Shown in pieces: positions 51,088-59,661 of a DNA stretch of 64,000 nucleotides. The stretch's first letter is position 1. The number at the start of each line of letters is the position of its first letter. The notes beneath the pieces were generated by a model. It was not told the origin of the DNA. It ran no database searches and saw nothing but the letters and a program-made list of their open reading frames with translations. The position numbers and the translations under genes were made by a program. This stretch comes from Chloroflexota bacterium (GTDB lineage: Bacteria; Chloroflexota; Anaerolineae; Anaerolineales; Anaerolineaceae), in the NCBI GenBank assembly GCA_016838895.1, contig JAEKNU010000010.1, positions 1 through 64,000 on the forward strand. Direction: 5' to 3'.

Positions 51088-53892
51088 TTATTGGATTTTG
51101 ATCGTCTTCATGTTACAAGTTTCAGGAAAATGGATGATGACTTCCTCGAGCTCTGCATGCCAATACCAGGCGGCCTGTAACCCAAACGACTGGTCATTAT
51201 TAATACGTAGTAATGCTTTGTCATCAATCATTACACATCCTGGTTCCTTGGTATAAAGAATCAGATCTACTCCAATAGTCAACGCAGGAAGCATTATTTC
51301 AATAGTGCTTCCATCTGCATTCTGATTCACCTCAATGTTCACAGATTCATTGATCTCTGGCAGTTTTATGCTTTCATTGATTATTCCACCAGGAAAAATC
51401 CGCAGTGTGAGGTTGGTGAATGCATCAGTACGATTGCCAACAGGACTACCTAATGAGCCGGTTGCATCCGTTTGCAATGCAACCATACTGCTTTTACGTT
51501 GATATACCGGAATAAAATCTCGGGGTGCTTCTACTTCTTTGGTAATTGGTCCTTGAATCATTTCACCTGTCCAAAAATCACGCCATTCTCCTGCGGGCAG
51601 GTAAACTTTCCAGGTTTGTGCATTTTCTTCAACTACGGGTGAAACCAGCAAGGCATCTCCAAATAGATACTGCCAGGGATATGCCCGGCATTGCTTATCT
51701 TTGGGAAACTCCAAAGCAAGCGCACGCGTCATCGGCAAGCCACTTTGGCTGCTTTTATAAGCCTCATTTAAAATATATGGCATTAAGTTCATGCGAACAT
51801 TGGTAAACCAGCGAAATACCGGAATAACATCTTCATCGCCACTCTGTTCCTGCATATTCCAGGGAGTGCGATCCCGGCTGGGTTTACGCTGATGATTAAC
51901 ATCTGAGTGATATTGCATAATCGGGCAAAATACCGAGAAAGCCGTGGCGCGCAAGTACAGTTCACTGGTTGGTATTGGGCCAGCGAATCCGGCGATGTCC
52001 CAACCAAAGAAGGGCACACCACTGATGCCCACATTCAGCATGGCATTGATGGTTGCTCGGAAAGCTTCCCAGGTGGAATTCTCGTCTCCAGCCCAATGGC
52101 AGGGATTTACCTGTGCACCGGTATACCCAGCCCGACTGAACAAAACGAAATCATCCCCGCGATATTTTTCCATAAACTTGCGGTATGCTTCTTCATAATC
52201 TACTGGATATCGATTGATACTGCGATGTCCTCTCATCCCGTTATGGAAAACAGTATTCAAATCCCAGATGTGTTCACCGCCATCGGTCTTGAAACCATCC
52301 ACACCCATTTCCTGTACCAAATAGGCTCGTTTGCTAAACCACCAATCTTCGGCCCCAGGGTTGGTAAAATCCAGCACCAGGCTGTCACCGAACCAGGGCA
52401 TATGGCTTTCCACCCGATGTGGATTTTCATCCTCGTTTCTTACCACGAACCCTTTTTCAATCACATAGATTTGATCTTGCTGATTCAGTTCCTGATCGAG
52501 ATGCTCATCTTCTCTAGCCTGCTTGATTGCCGGATTTTGCCACAATACCAAACGAATACCGGCTTGATGAAGTTCATCTACCATGGCTTTCGGATCAGGC
52601 CAACGCCCCTCGTGCGGAAAAGTGAAATCTGCCAGCGCTAATACTTCAGATGAAGGTTTCATCTCATACTGTGCATCATTCCAAATATAAAAATTGATCT
52701 CGTCACTCCAGGCTTCAATAACCAGCACGGTAGCGGGGATGTCATATTCATCGGCAAGTTGTAGTTGATGTAATACTTCCTTTTGGCTGTTCCAATCATT
52801 GCTGCTCATCCACAGACCAAACACCCAATCCGGAGGTAATTTCGGCATACCCGTCAGTTTTGTAAATGTTTGCACAATTTCTTTTGGAGACGCCTGCATT
52901 AGGAAAATCATTTCAAGCTGAGCGTGCTCACCGGTTGCTTCACCAATCACATACCATCTATCCGGTGATTCTGCGGCCAGATCAAACTCAGCCTGACGAT
53001 CTGTTTTCAGCCACATACCATAACCACGGGATGAAAGATAAAAGGGAATTGGCATGTAGGTACGCTTACCCTGACTGGTGTATTGACCATACACCCGGTT
53101 ATCCAAATGTTGTCCACGCTGATCCAAGGCATTAAAGCGTTCCCCAAAACCATAAAAACCCTCATCCTCTGGGCTGTCAAAACACAGACGATACTTTATC
53201 ACATTACCCTGTGCATCGATCAGCACCTGTAATGCCGAAGTACTTTGCAGTATCAACCCATCAGAAGTGCGGTGCAGCACAAAGCGCAATGGATTATTGA
53301 AAATTGAGAGATGCAGATTTCCCCATTGCGCGCTGACCTGGTCTAGCTTTCCATCATCAGCAGGTCTGATCTTTTCAGATACTTTGCTGAGTTGCACTCT
53401 TAACGATTCATTTTGAGTTTCCTGCACAACAAGGCGGATGAGTAAATCATCATGTTCAGTTCTCAGAATGACAGATATCTGATCCACATTTTCTTCCTGT
53501 CCGACCACATCAAGAATGTTAATCCATCGAGTGACATGAAATGAAAATTTTTGGCTTTCCACATGCTGGTTTGCATTTTCTGCCAGAAAACGATACTGAA
53601 CCGATTCTCCACCAATGAATGCAGGTAATTCAACCTGCCAGATATCTGTTTCTTCATCGGAAGATAATTTCACTGCGTCCGAGCAGGTATGCAGCGGATC
53701 GCTGTCAATTTGCCACAGACAACTAACGGATTGAACTGCAGCGTTTTTTTCGGTCTCAACTTGCAAGGTAATTGGCTCTCCACTGGCAGGATCACGCGGG
53801 CTGCGCTCACAAGTCATTGGAATATACGGATGATTCTCGCCATATGGCTGATGCAGTATAGAAAAGGGGTTGGCTTTATTTTGATCAGTCAT
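51088..53892 (-). CDS. GH31 alpha-glucosidase/alpha-xylosidase (YicI-like)
   Basis: A 934-residue glycoside hydrolase of family 31. An N-terminal beta region, then the (beta/alpha)8 barrel: PDWVFGLWMSSNDW, the nucleophile in GVDGFKTDGGE, and the acid/base Asp in WAGDENSTWE; GISGVPFFGWDIAGF is also conserved. The GFKTDxGE form is usual in alpha-xylosidase-like and related enzymes. Start ATG 53892 overlaps the GH15-like gene end by 8 nt behind AAAGGA. No signal peptide, so it acts in the cytosol on imported oligosaccharides. Confidence 0.9.
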   Translation of the reverse strand: MTDQNKANPFSILHQPYGENHPYIPMTCERSPRDPASGEPITLQVETEKNAAVQSVSCLWQIDSDPLHTCSDAVKLSSDEETDIWQVELPAFIGGESVQYRFLAENANQHVESQKFSFHVTRWINILDVVGQEENVDQISVILRTEHDDLLIRLVVQETQNESLRVQLSKVSEKIRPADDGKLDQVSAQWGNLHLSIFNNPLRFVLHRTSDGLILQSTSALQVLIDAQGNVIKYRLCFDSPEDEGFYGFGERFNALDQRGQHLDNRVYGQYTSQGKRTYMPIPFYLSSRGYGMWLKTDRQAEFDLAAESPDRWYVIGEATGEHAQLEMIFLMQASPKEIVQTFTKLTGMPKLPPDWVFGLWMSSNDWNSQKEVLHQLQLADEYDIPATVLVIEAWSDEINFYIWNDAQYEMKPSSEVLALADFTFPHEGRWPDPKAMVDELHQAGIRLVLWQNPAIKQAREDEHLDQELNQQDQIYVIEKGFVVRNEDENPHRVESHMPWFGDSLVLDFTNPGAEDWWFSKRAYLVQEMGVDGFKTDGGEHIWDLNTVFHNGMRGHRSINRYPVDYEEAYRKFMEKYRGDDFVLFSRAGYTGAQVNPCHWAGDENSTWEAFRATINAMLNVGISGVPFFGWDIAGFAGPIPTSELYLRATAFSVFCPIMQYHSDVNHQRKPSRDRTPWNMQEQSGDEDVIPVFRWFTNVRMNLMPYILNEAYKSSQSGLPMTRALALEFPKDKQCRAYPWQYLFGDALLVSPVVEENAQTWKVYLPAGEWRDFWTGEMIQGPITKEVEAPRDFIPVYQRKSSMVALQTDATGSLGSPVGNRTDAFTNLTLRIFPGGIINESIKLPEINESVNIEVNQNADGSTIEIMLPALTIGVDLILYTKEPGCVMIDDKALLRINNDQSFGLQAAWYWHAELEEVIIHFPETCNMKTIKIQ

Positions 53893-55036
53893 GTTGCTTT
53901 CCTTTGTTGATTTCATTTACAAGAATGATGTACATGGCGTGGGACCATAATAGAGGTTTAGCAACCACTCCCCATTTCTCCACCCAGGGTTGATAATGAT
54001 GAGGTAATAAAACATAATCATTGATCTGTTCTGCAAGCAGCTCATTTTCATCCGCACAGGCTTCAATCCATGCTTGCAGGATTTCCGCTTTATCAATCCT
54101 GCCGGTTTTGGCATAAATCCAACCCAACCAGGCAGTTAATAGAATCCATTCGCCGCCGCCATAGTATTCATCCGTTGTATAACGGTAAATTCCTCCCTGC
54201 GGACGCAGTAAATCTTGTTCAATTTTCTTAAGTGTATTTTGCATGATTTCGCTGTTCATATCAAATACACCATATGGAAGCATCAGGCCCAACAAACTGG
54301 CGTCTACGCCTATATCCATTATCGGGAATGGCTCATGATCATTCGTTGCGGGTTGAATCATTTTCGCCAATCGCTGATCTGCTACCGCATACTTCTCAAT
54401 GAATGCCTTTACTTCCAACGCCTTTTCAGCGGCAGGAAAATCAAACGCTGTCAGCCAACCTTCATTCATCATAGTGGCAGCAGCCTGGAACCCTGCATAA
54501 ACCGCACCCAACGAATAAGTGTGAATATACTCAGGATGTTCTTCCCAGCAATCATAATTAGGTAATGACCAGACCAGCCCCAGATATTCCAGCGTAATCA
54601 ATATTGCAGGGCGCACTTCCTGTAGGATCTTTGTATCGTCAGTGATGCGCACATGCTCAGCCAAAGCCCACAACCAGGTACCATAACCATCCACCTGGAA
54701 ATTACCCCAGCTTTCATCTTGTGTGTCTTCCTTCCCATCAAGCGTGAAGCGAGTGTGTAACACATCATCTTTACCGGGAAGAAGCCCTTGATCAAGGGTT
54801 TGCCTAATTTGCTCTAGCTTTGGGGCATACTTTCCAATGGTATTGCCTAACCATTGGAAAAAAGAGGTGGCACTTTCGTGTTCACCGGCAGTATCCATGG
54901 CATGCGCAATAAAGCTGCCGTCTCTTAGCCAACTAAAATGGTAGGTTGGAAAAGCTGGCGAGGCAATATACGAACCCCACTTACTTTGATTTTCGAGAAT
55001 TACCTGTCTGGATTTTGTATATAATCTACCACTCAT
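53885..55036 (-). CDS. GH15-like (glucoamylase-type) glycoside hydrolase
   Basis: A 383-residue alpha/alpha-barrel enzyme of the GH15 type. Visible: FHFSWLRDGSFIAHAMD is close to the family's W-x-RD start, NFQVDGYGTWLWALAEHV, the likely acid in YDCWEEHPEYIHTYSLGA, and a C-terminal PLLWSHAMYIILVN. It is shorter than fungal glucoamylases and has no starch-binding domain or signal peptide. It is likely a cytosolic glucosidase that removes glucose from imported dextrins. It overlaps the GH31 gene by 8 nt. Confidence 0.82.
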   Translation of the reverse strand: MSGRLYTKSRQVILENQSKWGSYIASPAFPTYHFSWLRDGSFIAHAMDTAGEHESATSFFQWLGNTIGKYAPKLEQIRQTLDQGLLPGKDDVLHTRFTLDGKEDTQDESWGNFQVDGYGTWLWALAEHVRITDDTKILQEVRPAILITLEYLGLVWSLPNYDCWEEHPEYIHTYSLGAVYAGFQAAATMMNEGWLTAFDFPAAEKALEVKAFIEKYAVADQRLAKMIQPATNDHEPFPIMDIGVDASLLGLMLPYGVFDMNSEIMQNTLKKIEQDLLRPQGGIYRYTTDEYYGGGEWILLTAWLGWIYAKTGRIDKAEILQAWIEACADENELLAEQINDYVLLPHHYQPWVEKWGVVAKPLLWSHAMYIILVNEINKGKQHD

Positions 55037-55048
55037 TAATGAAAACCT

Positions 55049-55909
55049 CTAACCTTTTAATCCAGTTAGCTTTATGCTCTGGACAAAATATTTTTGTAAA
55101 ATGAAGAACAATATTAAAATGGGTAATACAGTCAGCACCGAGCCGGCCATCTGCAGATCCCAACGGGTGGTGTACTGCCCAACCAGGTATGATAAACCTA
55201 CCGATAATGTCCTTTTTTCCGGACTGCTGAGCATAACCAGCGGCCATAGAAAATCATTCCAGACACTCTGGAAGGTCATCACAGCCAAGGTAGCCAATAT
55301 CGGTTTGGAACTGGGCAATAAAATACGCAAATAAAACATCAATGGATTACACCCGTCCAATTTAGCGGCATCTTCCAATTCTTTGGGGAAGCTGAGGAAA
55401 AACTGACGCATTAGGAAAATACTGAAACCATCTGCTACCTGGGGGAGAATTACACCCAGATGCGTATTTACCAGATCCATGTAACGCATAATGATGAAAT
55501 TTGGAATAATGGTGATTTGCGAAGAGATCATCATGGTTGCCAGGGTCAGTACAAAAAGAAAATTACGCCCGGGAAATTTCATACGGGCAAAGGCATAACC
55601 TGCCATAGAGCAGATGATTAACCGAACAATGGTAACCGTAACTGTAATTTTCAGGGTATTCCAGCTATACAGGCCAAAATTAATGCGACTGAATACCTCA
55701 GTGTAATTGCTCCACACGAATGGGTTGGGCAGCCAGTTTGGCGGCCAGGCAAATAATTGTTGTTGATCCTTCAATGAAGTGGAAATCATCCAGATAAAGG
55801 GCACAATCATGATCAAGGCGCCAAGCGTCAATAAAACATACGCTGACACTTTTCCAAACGAGATTTTCTTTTTCTTCTTTTCAGAGGAATGAATAACTAT
55901 TTCGCTCAT
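55049..55909 (-). CDS. Sugar ABC transporter permease, MalG type
   Basis: A 286-residue, six-helix permease. The EAA loop (ELEDAAKLDGCNPLMFYLRILLP) is typical of MalG/CUT1 permeases. It lies 3 nt after the partner permease and 12 nt before the GH15-like gene, so all are one transcript. Confidence 0.92.
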   Translation of the reverse strand: MSEIVIHSSEKKKKKISFGKVSAYVLLTLGALIMIVPFIWMISTSLKDQQQLFAWPPNWLPNPFVWSNYTEVFSRINFGLYSWNTLKITVTVTIVRLIICSMAGYAFARMKFPGRNFLFVLTLATMMISSQITIIPNFIIMRYMDLVNTHLGVILPQVADGFSIFLMRQFFLSFPKELEDAAKLDGCNPLMFYLRILLPSSKPILATLAVMTFQSVWNDFLWPLVMLSSPEKRTLSVGLSYLVGQYTTRWDLQMAGSVLTVLPILILFFILQKYFVQSIKLTGLKG

Positions 55910-55912
55910 TTT

Positions 55913-56845
55913 CTACTCCTCCCCATAAACCCATCTACTGCGCATTTTCCATTGAATAATGGTCAACACCAATAAGATTGCCATCAAGGCAAAGGACAAG
56001 GCCGCAGCATATCCCATTTTTGAATATTTAAAGGCATTCTGCCAGATATAAAAACCAACTGTACTGGTGGCACGTGCCGGTCCGCCTTCATGTTTCATGG
56101 ACATGTTGTAAACCAGGTCAAAGGTCTGTAATGAACCAATGATGCCCATTACCGCAGTAAAAAATATCGCCGGGCTAATCAGCGGCAGGGTGATATTTTT
56201 AAAGATACTGCCCTCATTGGCCCCATCCACTTCTGCTGCATCTCGCAGTTCACTCGGAACATCCTGCAATGCAGCCAGGAAGATGACAACGTTGAAGCCC
56301 AGATTTTTCCAAACATCCACTATTGCAATGGATGTCAATGCATATTTGGTATCATGCAAGAAATTAATTGATTCCAATCCAATATTGGTCAAAAAGGTAT
56401 TGATCATGCCAAAATCTGACAGCAGCCAGACCCAGATAGCACTAACCGCTACTGATGCCGCCACTACCGGTACATAATATGCCGTGCGGAAAAAGGCTAA
56501 CCCCTTTATCTTCTGATTAAGTGCGATCGCCAATCCCAAAGAGATAACCAGATTTAGCGGAACGCTTAATGCGGCATAATAAAAGGTATTGCCAAATACC
56601 TTTTGCGTGGTCGGGTCTGCAAATAAACGGACATAGTTGGTCAGTCCGATGAATTCAGGGGATGAAAGAAGATTCCAATTCGTAAATGAAATGATAAATC
56701 CAATAACCAGAGGAATTAATTTAAAAAACAATATGATCAGCATGCTGGGCAAGATAAACAAATATCCCCAAAAATATTTTCTTACCATCTTAAGCAATCG
56801 TTGCCATAATGTTGGTTTCATTTCAGTCATATGGTCGTTTTCCAT
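55913..56845 (-). CDS. Sugar ABC transporter permease, MalF type
   Basis: A 310-residue permease with six helices and the EAA loop ELRDAAEVDGANEGSIFKNITLP. Several in-frame ATGs exist. ATG 56845, six nt after GGAG, is chosen over 56863. It pairs with the next gene to form the membrane pore. Confidence 0.92.
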   Translation of the reverse strand: MENDHMTEMKPTLWQRLLKMVRKYFWGYLFILPSMLIILFFKLIPLVIGFIISFTNWNLLSSPEFIGLTNYVRLFADPTTQKVFGNTFYYAALSVPLNLVISLGLAIALNQKIKGLAFFRTAYYVPVVAASVAVSAIWVWLLSDFGMINTFLTNIGLESINFLHDTKYALTSIAIVDVWKNLGFNVVIFLAALQDVPSELRDAAEVDGANEGSIFKNITLPLISPAIFFTAVMGIIGSLQTFDLVYNMSMKHEGGPARATSTVGFYIWQNAFKYSKMGYAAALSFALMAILLVLTIIQWKMRSRWVYGEE

Positions 56846-56882
56846 AGCTGACTCCATAAACATGCGGATTTTGTATTAATGA

Positions 56883-56907
56883 CGAAGGGCAGACTGGCTG
56901 CCCTTCG
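56883..56907 (-). other. Intercistronic hairpin between binding-protein and permease genes
   Basis: CGAAGGGCAG and CTGCCCTTCG form a 10-bp perfect stem with a 5-nt loop. No T run follows on either strand. It lies 26 nt after the binding-protein stop, where such hairpins are known to protect the upstream mRNA and let the binding protein be made in excess. Confidence 0.7.
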
Positions 56908-56932
56908 CTCGTCCATGAGGAAAGACTTAATT

Positions 56933-58276
56933 TTATTCAGCTAAAATGGGGGCGATTGCATCGCAGGCAGCTTGCATGGCTTCCGGAACGGTGATGTCGC
57001 CCAGTAAAGCGGAATCTAATTGGGAGGAAATCGCATCTGAAATTTCTGACCAGCGGGCATGGGTTGGTACGCTCTTAGCAAATTCAGCAGATTCAAGGAA
57101 TACTGCAGCATTGACGGGTTTCTTGCCTTCCATGGCGCTCAGGAAAGAACCTTCAGCTACCGCTTTGATCGGTGCAATTTCGAAACCTGCATCCTGACGG
57201 ATTTGATCGCCTTCTGCACCGGTGACGAATTTCATGAATTCAAAAGCCGCATCCTGCTGTTCAGAGCTGGAAAGAACTGAATAGGCATTTCCAAACAAGA
57301 ATGTTGCTTTTTCGCCTGTGGGACCATAAGGTAAGGTGGTGGCATCCCAATCGAAATCGACGATTACTTCATTGAATTCTGAGATAGACCATGGACCAAT
57401 AGGATACATAGCGATACGTCCACCTTCGAACATGTGCCAGTCATCCTGAGCAGCCAGATCATTTGCTGAAGGAGCAACATAGTCGGTCAGGGTCAGATCA
57501 ACCATGGCCTGGAAACCGTCAATCGCTGCTTGTTCGGTCAATGTACATTCCGTTGCATCAGCATTGAAAGGCGTTGCGCCGGTCATCAGCATATAGTATG
57601 GCCACCATAAGCGCGAGGTACCAAAGATATCGATGTTGCCGTCTCCGTTGGTATCCTGGGTCAGCTGTTTGTTATAGGCCATGAAAGTATCCCAATCCAT
57701 GGTGTCATCCGGGTAAGGTAAACCGGCTGCATCAAATAAACTTTTGTTGTAAAACAATACTACATTGGAGTATGACGCGGGTAAACCATACTGGCCGCCA
57801 TTATTTTGGAACATATCCAGTGTGCTTTGATAGTAGGCGCTGAGATCATATCCATCGGCTTCAATCATGGGATTCAAATCAAGCAGAGCGCCACTGGCTG
57901 CCATCTCTTGCAGCATGGAAAGATCAAGGGAAGCAACATCAGGAGCGGTTCCTCCGGCAATCCAGGTCTTCAATGAAGTGAAGTAATCTGCGTAGGCGAG
58001 CAATTGGAAATCTACTACGATTTCCGGGTGAGCTTCCTGGAAAGCAGCTACAACGGCTGCTTCAGCGCCTTCTTTGTTTTCATCATAGGTCAAGAAACTG
58101 ACCACTTTGATGGTGACAGGTTCTGCTGATGAACCATCTGCAGCAGATTGACCTGCCTGGGCTTCGCCACTGGCAGCAGATTCATTAGCCGGTTGAGCGG
58201 TTGAGGCGCATGCCCCTAAAAGAACACTCATGACAATCAATAGGGAAAGCAACATAAATGGTAAGCGGTTTTTCAT
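56933..58276 (-). CDS. Sugar-binding lipoprotein of the ABC importer
   Basis: A 447-residue CUT1-family binding protein. Lipobox LLGACAS, then an Ala/Ser/Glu linker. VVSFLTYDENKEG and the WKTFAYNKQLTQDTNGDGNIDIFG stretch, with a Ca-like DTNGDGN loop, fit oligosaccharide binders. AAGGAG precedes the ATG. Its promoter holds a likely ROK operator. No ATPase gene is in the locus, so a shared ATPase must supply energy. Confidence 0.92.
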   Translation of the reverse strand: MKNRLPFMLLSLLIVMSVLLGACASTAQPANESAASGEAQAGQSAADGSSAEPVTIKVVSFLTYDENKEGAEAAVVAAFQEAHPEIVVDFQLLAYADYFTSLKTWIAGGTAPDVASLDLSMLQEMAASGALLDLNPMIEADGYDLSAYYQSTLDMFQNNGGQYGLPASYSNVVLFYNKSLFDAAGLPYPDDTMDWDTFMAYNKQLTQDTNGDGNIDIFGTSRLWWPYYMLMTGATPFNADATECTLTEQAAIDGFQAMVDLTLTDYVAPSANDLAAQDDWHMFEGGRIAMYPIGPWSISEFNEVIVDFDWDATTLPYGPTGEKATFLFGNAYSVLSSSEQQDAAFEFMKFVTGAEGDQIRQDAGFEIAPIKAVAEGSFLSAMEGKKPVNAAVFLESAEFAKSVPTHARWSEISDAISSQLDSALLGDITVPEAMQAACDAIAPILAE

Positions 58277-58345
58277 CTTCTACTCCTTGTGCTAGGTAGG
58301 GTTGATTTTCTGTACTGTAGCTACAGGGTAACCATTACTTTATAC

Positions 58346-58358
58346 AGTGAATAAATAA
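58346..58358. promoter_or_regulatory. Candidate ROK operator upstream of the ABC operon
   Basis: AGTGAATAAATAA. It matches AGTGAATGAATTA at 59590 in 11 of 13 positions. It lies 70 nt upstream of the binding-protein gene. Confidence 0.5.
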
Positions 58359-58380
58359 ACTTAATTTAAAAAAATTTCAA

Positions 58381-59571
58381 TCAAACAGCGTCACTCTCCT
58401 CCTTCTGGATAGGTGAACTGAAAATTTCAGCGATGACCAGGCTGGCGGCACCTAATGCCCAAATATCATCTCCCCAGGAATCAATGCGGATTTCAGTATC
58501 TTTAGCCAATCCGGGCATAACATGTTGATTAAATGTACTGTGCACAGCAGAGAAAAAGACTTCGCCCATACGAATCCCCTCTCCGCTGATGATGATCAAT
58601 TTTGGATCAAATAAGCTGACCAGATTGGCAATTTGTCCGCCCAAAAGTTTTCCTGCACGAGCCAGAATATTGGCTGCTTCTGAATTGTTTTCTGCTTTCA
58701 GGATAAGATCATCCAGATTTTTGATATTCGGATCAATTTGTTTGCGTGCTTGCTCTACTAACGCACGGTCGCCCAGAAGGCTTTCCAGGCAGCCACGCTT
58801 ACCACAATCGCACAACGGACCATCCGGATCCACCATTACATGGCCCAACTCACCAGCTCCTCCGCCCTTGCCACGGTAAATCTGTCCGTTGATTACAATG
58901 CCCATACCAATACCACGTCCAATGGTAATTACAATGAAATTATCTTCCATCAAGCCTGGCTCCAGCCATTTTTCACTGAGGGTCAGGGTATTTACATCAT
59001 TATCAATATAGACAGGCACACGCATTTTTGATTTCAGCAAATCACGCAGCATGATGTTTTTCCAACCAAAAAATGGATTCTGTTTGACAACGCCATGTGC
59101 AAAATCGACCACGCCTGCCAGACCAATTCCTACCCCCATAAGTTGTTTCTTCCTAATACCACTGCTTTTGATCAGCAGTGCGACTAAAGTTGTTAAGGCT
59201 TCTACACTGGACTCTAACTGATGATCTGGTAATTCAATGGTATCTTTTGCTAAAATAGAGGCATTCAAATCCGTCAGCGCCCCAACAGCATGGTCTTCCA
59301 TCAGCTTGATGCCAATCACAAAACCACCACGCGGGTTAAGCGCCAGCATAATCGGTGGGCGACCGCCAGTAGAATCACCGGTGTTCTTTTCAAAGATCAT
59401 GTTCTCCTGAATCAACTGCCCAGTGATAGCGGTAACGGTAGCCGGACTAAGCCCGGTCATATGTACCAGTCCAACACGAGAAACGGCTCCTTCGCTCTTA
59501 ATGGCGTTTAACAGGAGAGATCGGTTGATACTTCGGATGAGTTCGCGATTTGCGCGTGGCATTTTGTTCAT
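58381..59571 (-). CDS. ROK-family transcriptional repressor (XylR/NagC type)
   Basis: A 396-residue regulator. An N-terminal winged helix (ELIRSINRSLLLNAIKSEGAVSRVGLV) is followed by a sugar-kinase-like ROK domain with GVGIGLAGVVD, IDNDVNTLTLSEKW, and the zinc motif GELGHVMV...CDCGKRGCLE. It lies between the ABC operon and the second GH31 gene and is divergent from the latter. Candidate operators flank it on both sides, so glucoside-induced derepression of both units is likely. Confidence 0.92.
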   Translation of the reverse strand: MNKMPRANRELIRSINRSLLLNAIKSEGAVSRVGLVHMTGLSPATVTAITGQLIQENMIFEKNTGDSTGGRPPIMLALNPRGGFVIGIKLMEDHAVGALTDLNASILAKDTIELPDHQLESSVEALTTLVALLIKSSGIRKKQLMGVGIGLAGVVDFAHGVVKQNPFFGWKNIMLRDLLKSKMRVPVYIDNDVNTLTLSEKWLEPGLMEDNFIVITIGRGIGMGIVINGQIYRGKGGGAGELGHVMVDPDGPLCDCGKRGCLESLLGDRALVEQARKQIDPNIKNLDDLILKAENNSEAANILARAGKLLGGQIANLVSLFDPKLIIISGEGIRMGEVFFSAVHSTFNQHVMPGLAKDTEIRIDSWGDDIWALGAASLVIAEIFSSPIQKEESDAV

Positions 59572-59589
59572 GGTATAATTACTTCGTTT

Positions 59590-59602
59590 AGTGAATGAAT
59601 TA
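59590..59602. promoter_or_regulatory. Candidate ROK operator between the ROK and GH31 genes
   Basis: AGTGAATGAATTA. Same core as the site at 58346. It lies 19 nt upstream of the ROK gene and 60 nt upstream of the divergent GH31 gene. Confidence 0.5.
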
Positions 59603-59661
59603 TGTTTCTATTATAGGATCATTTCTCAGATTGTCAATACCCACTTCTGGAGTTGTGTTTT

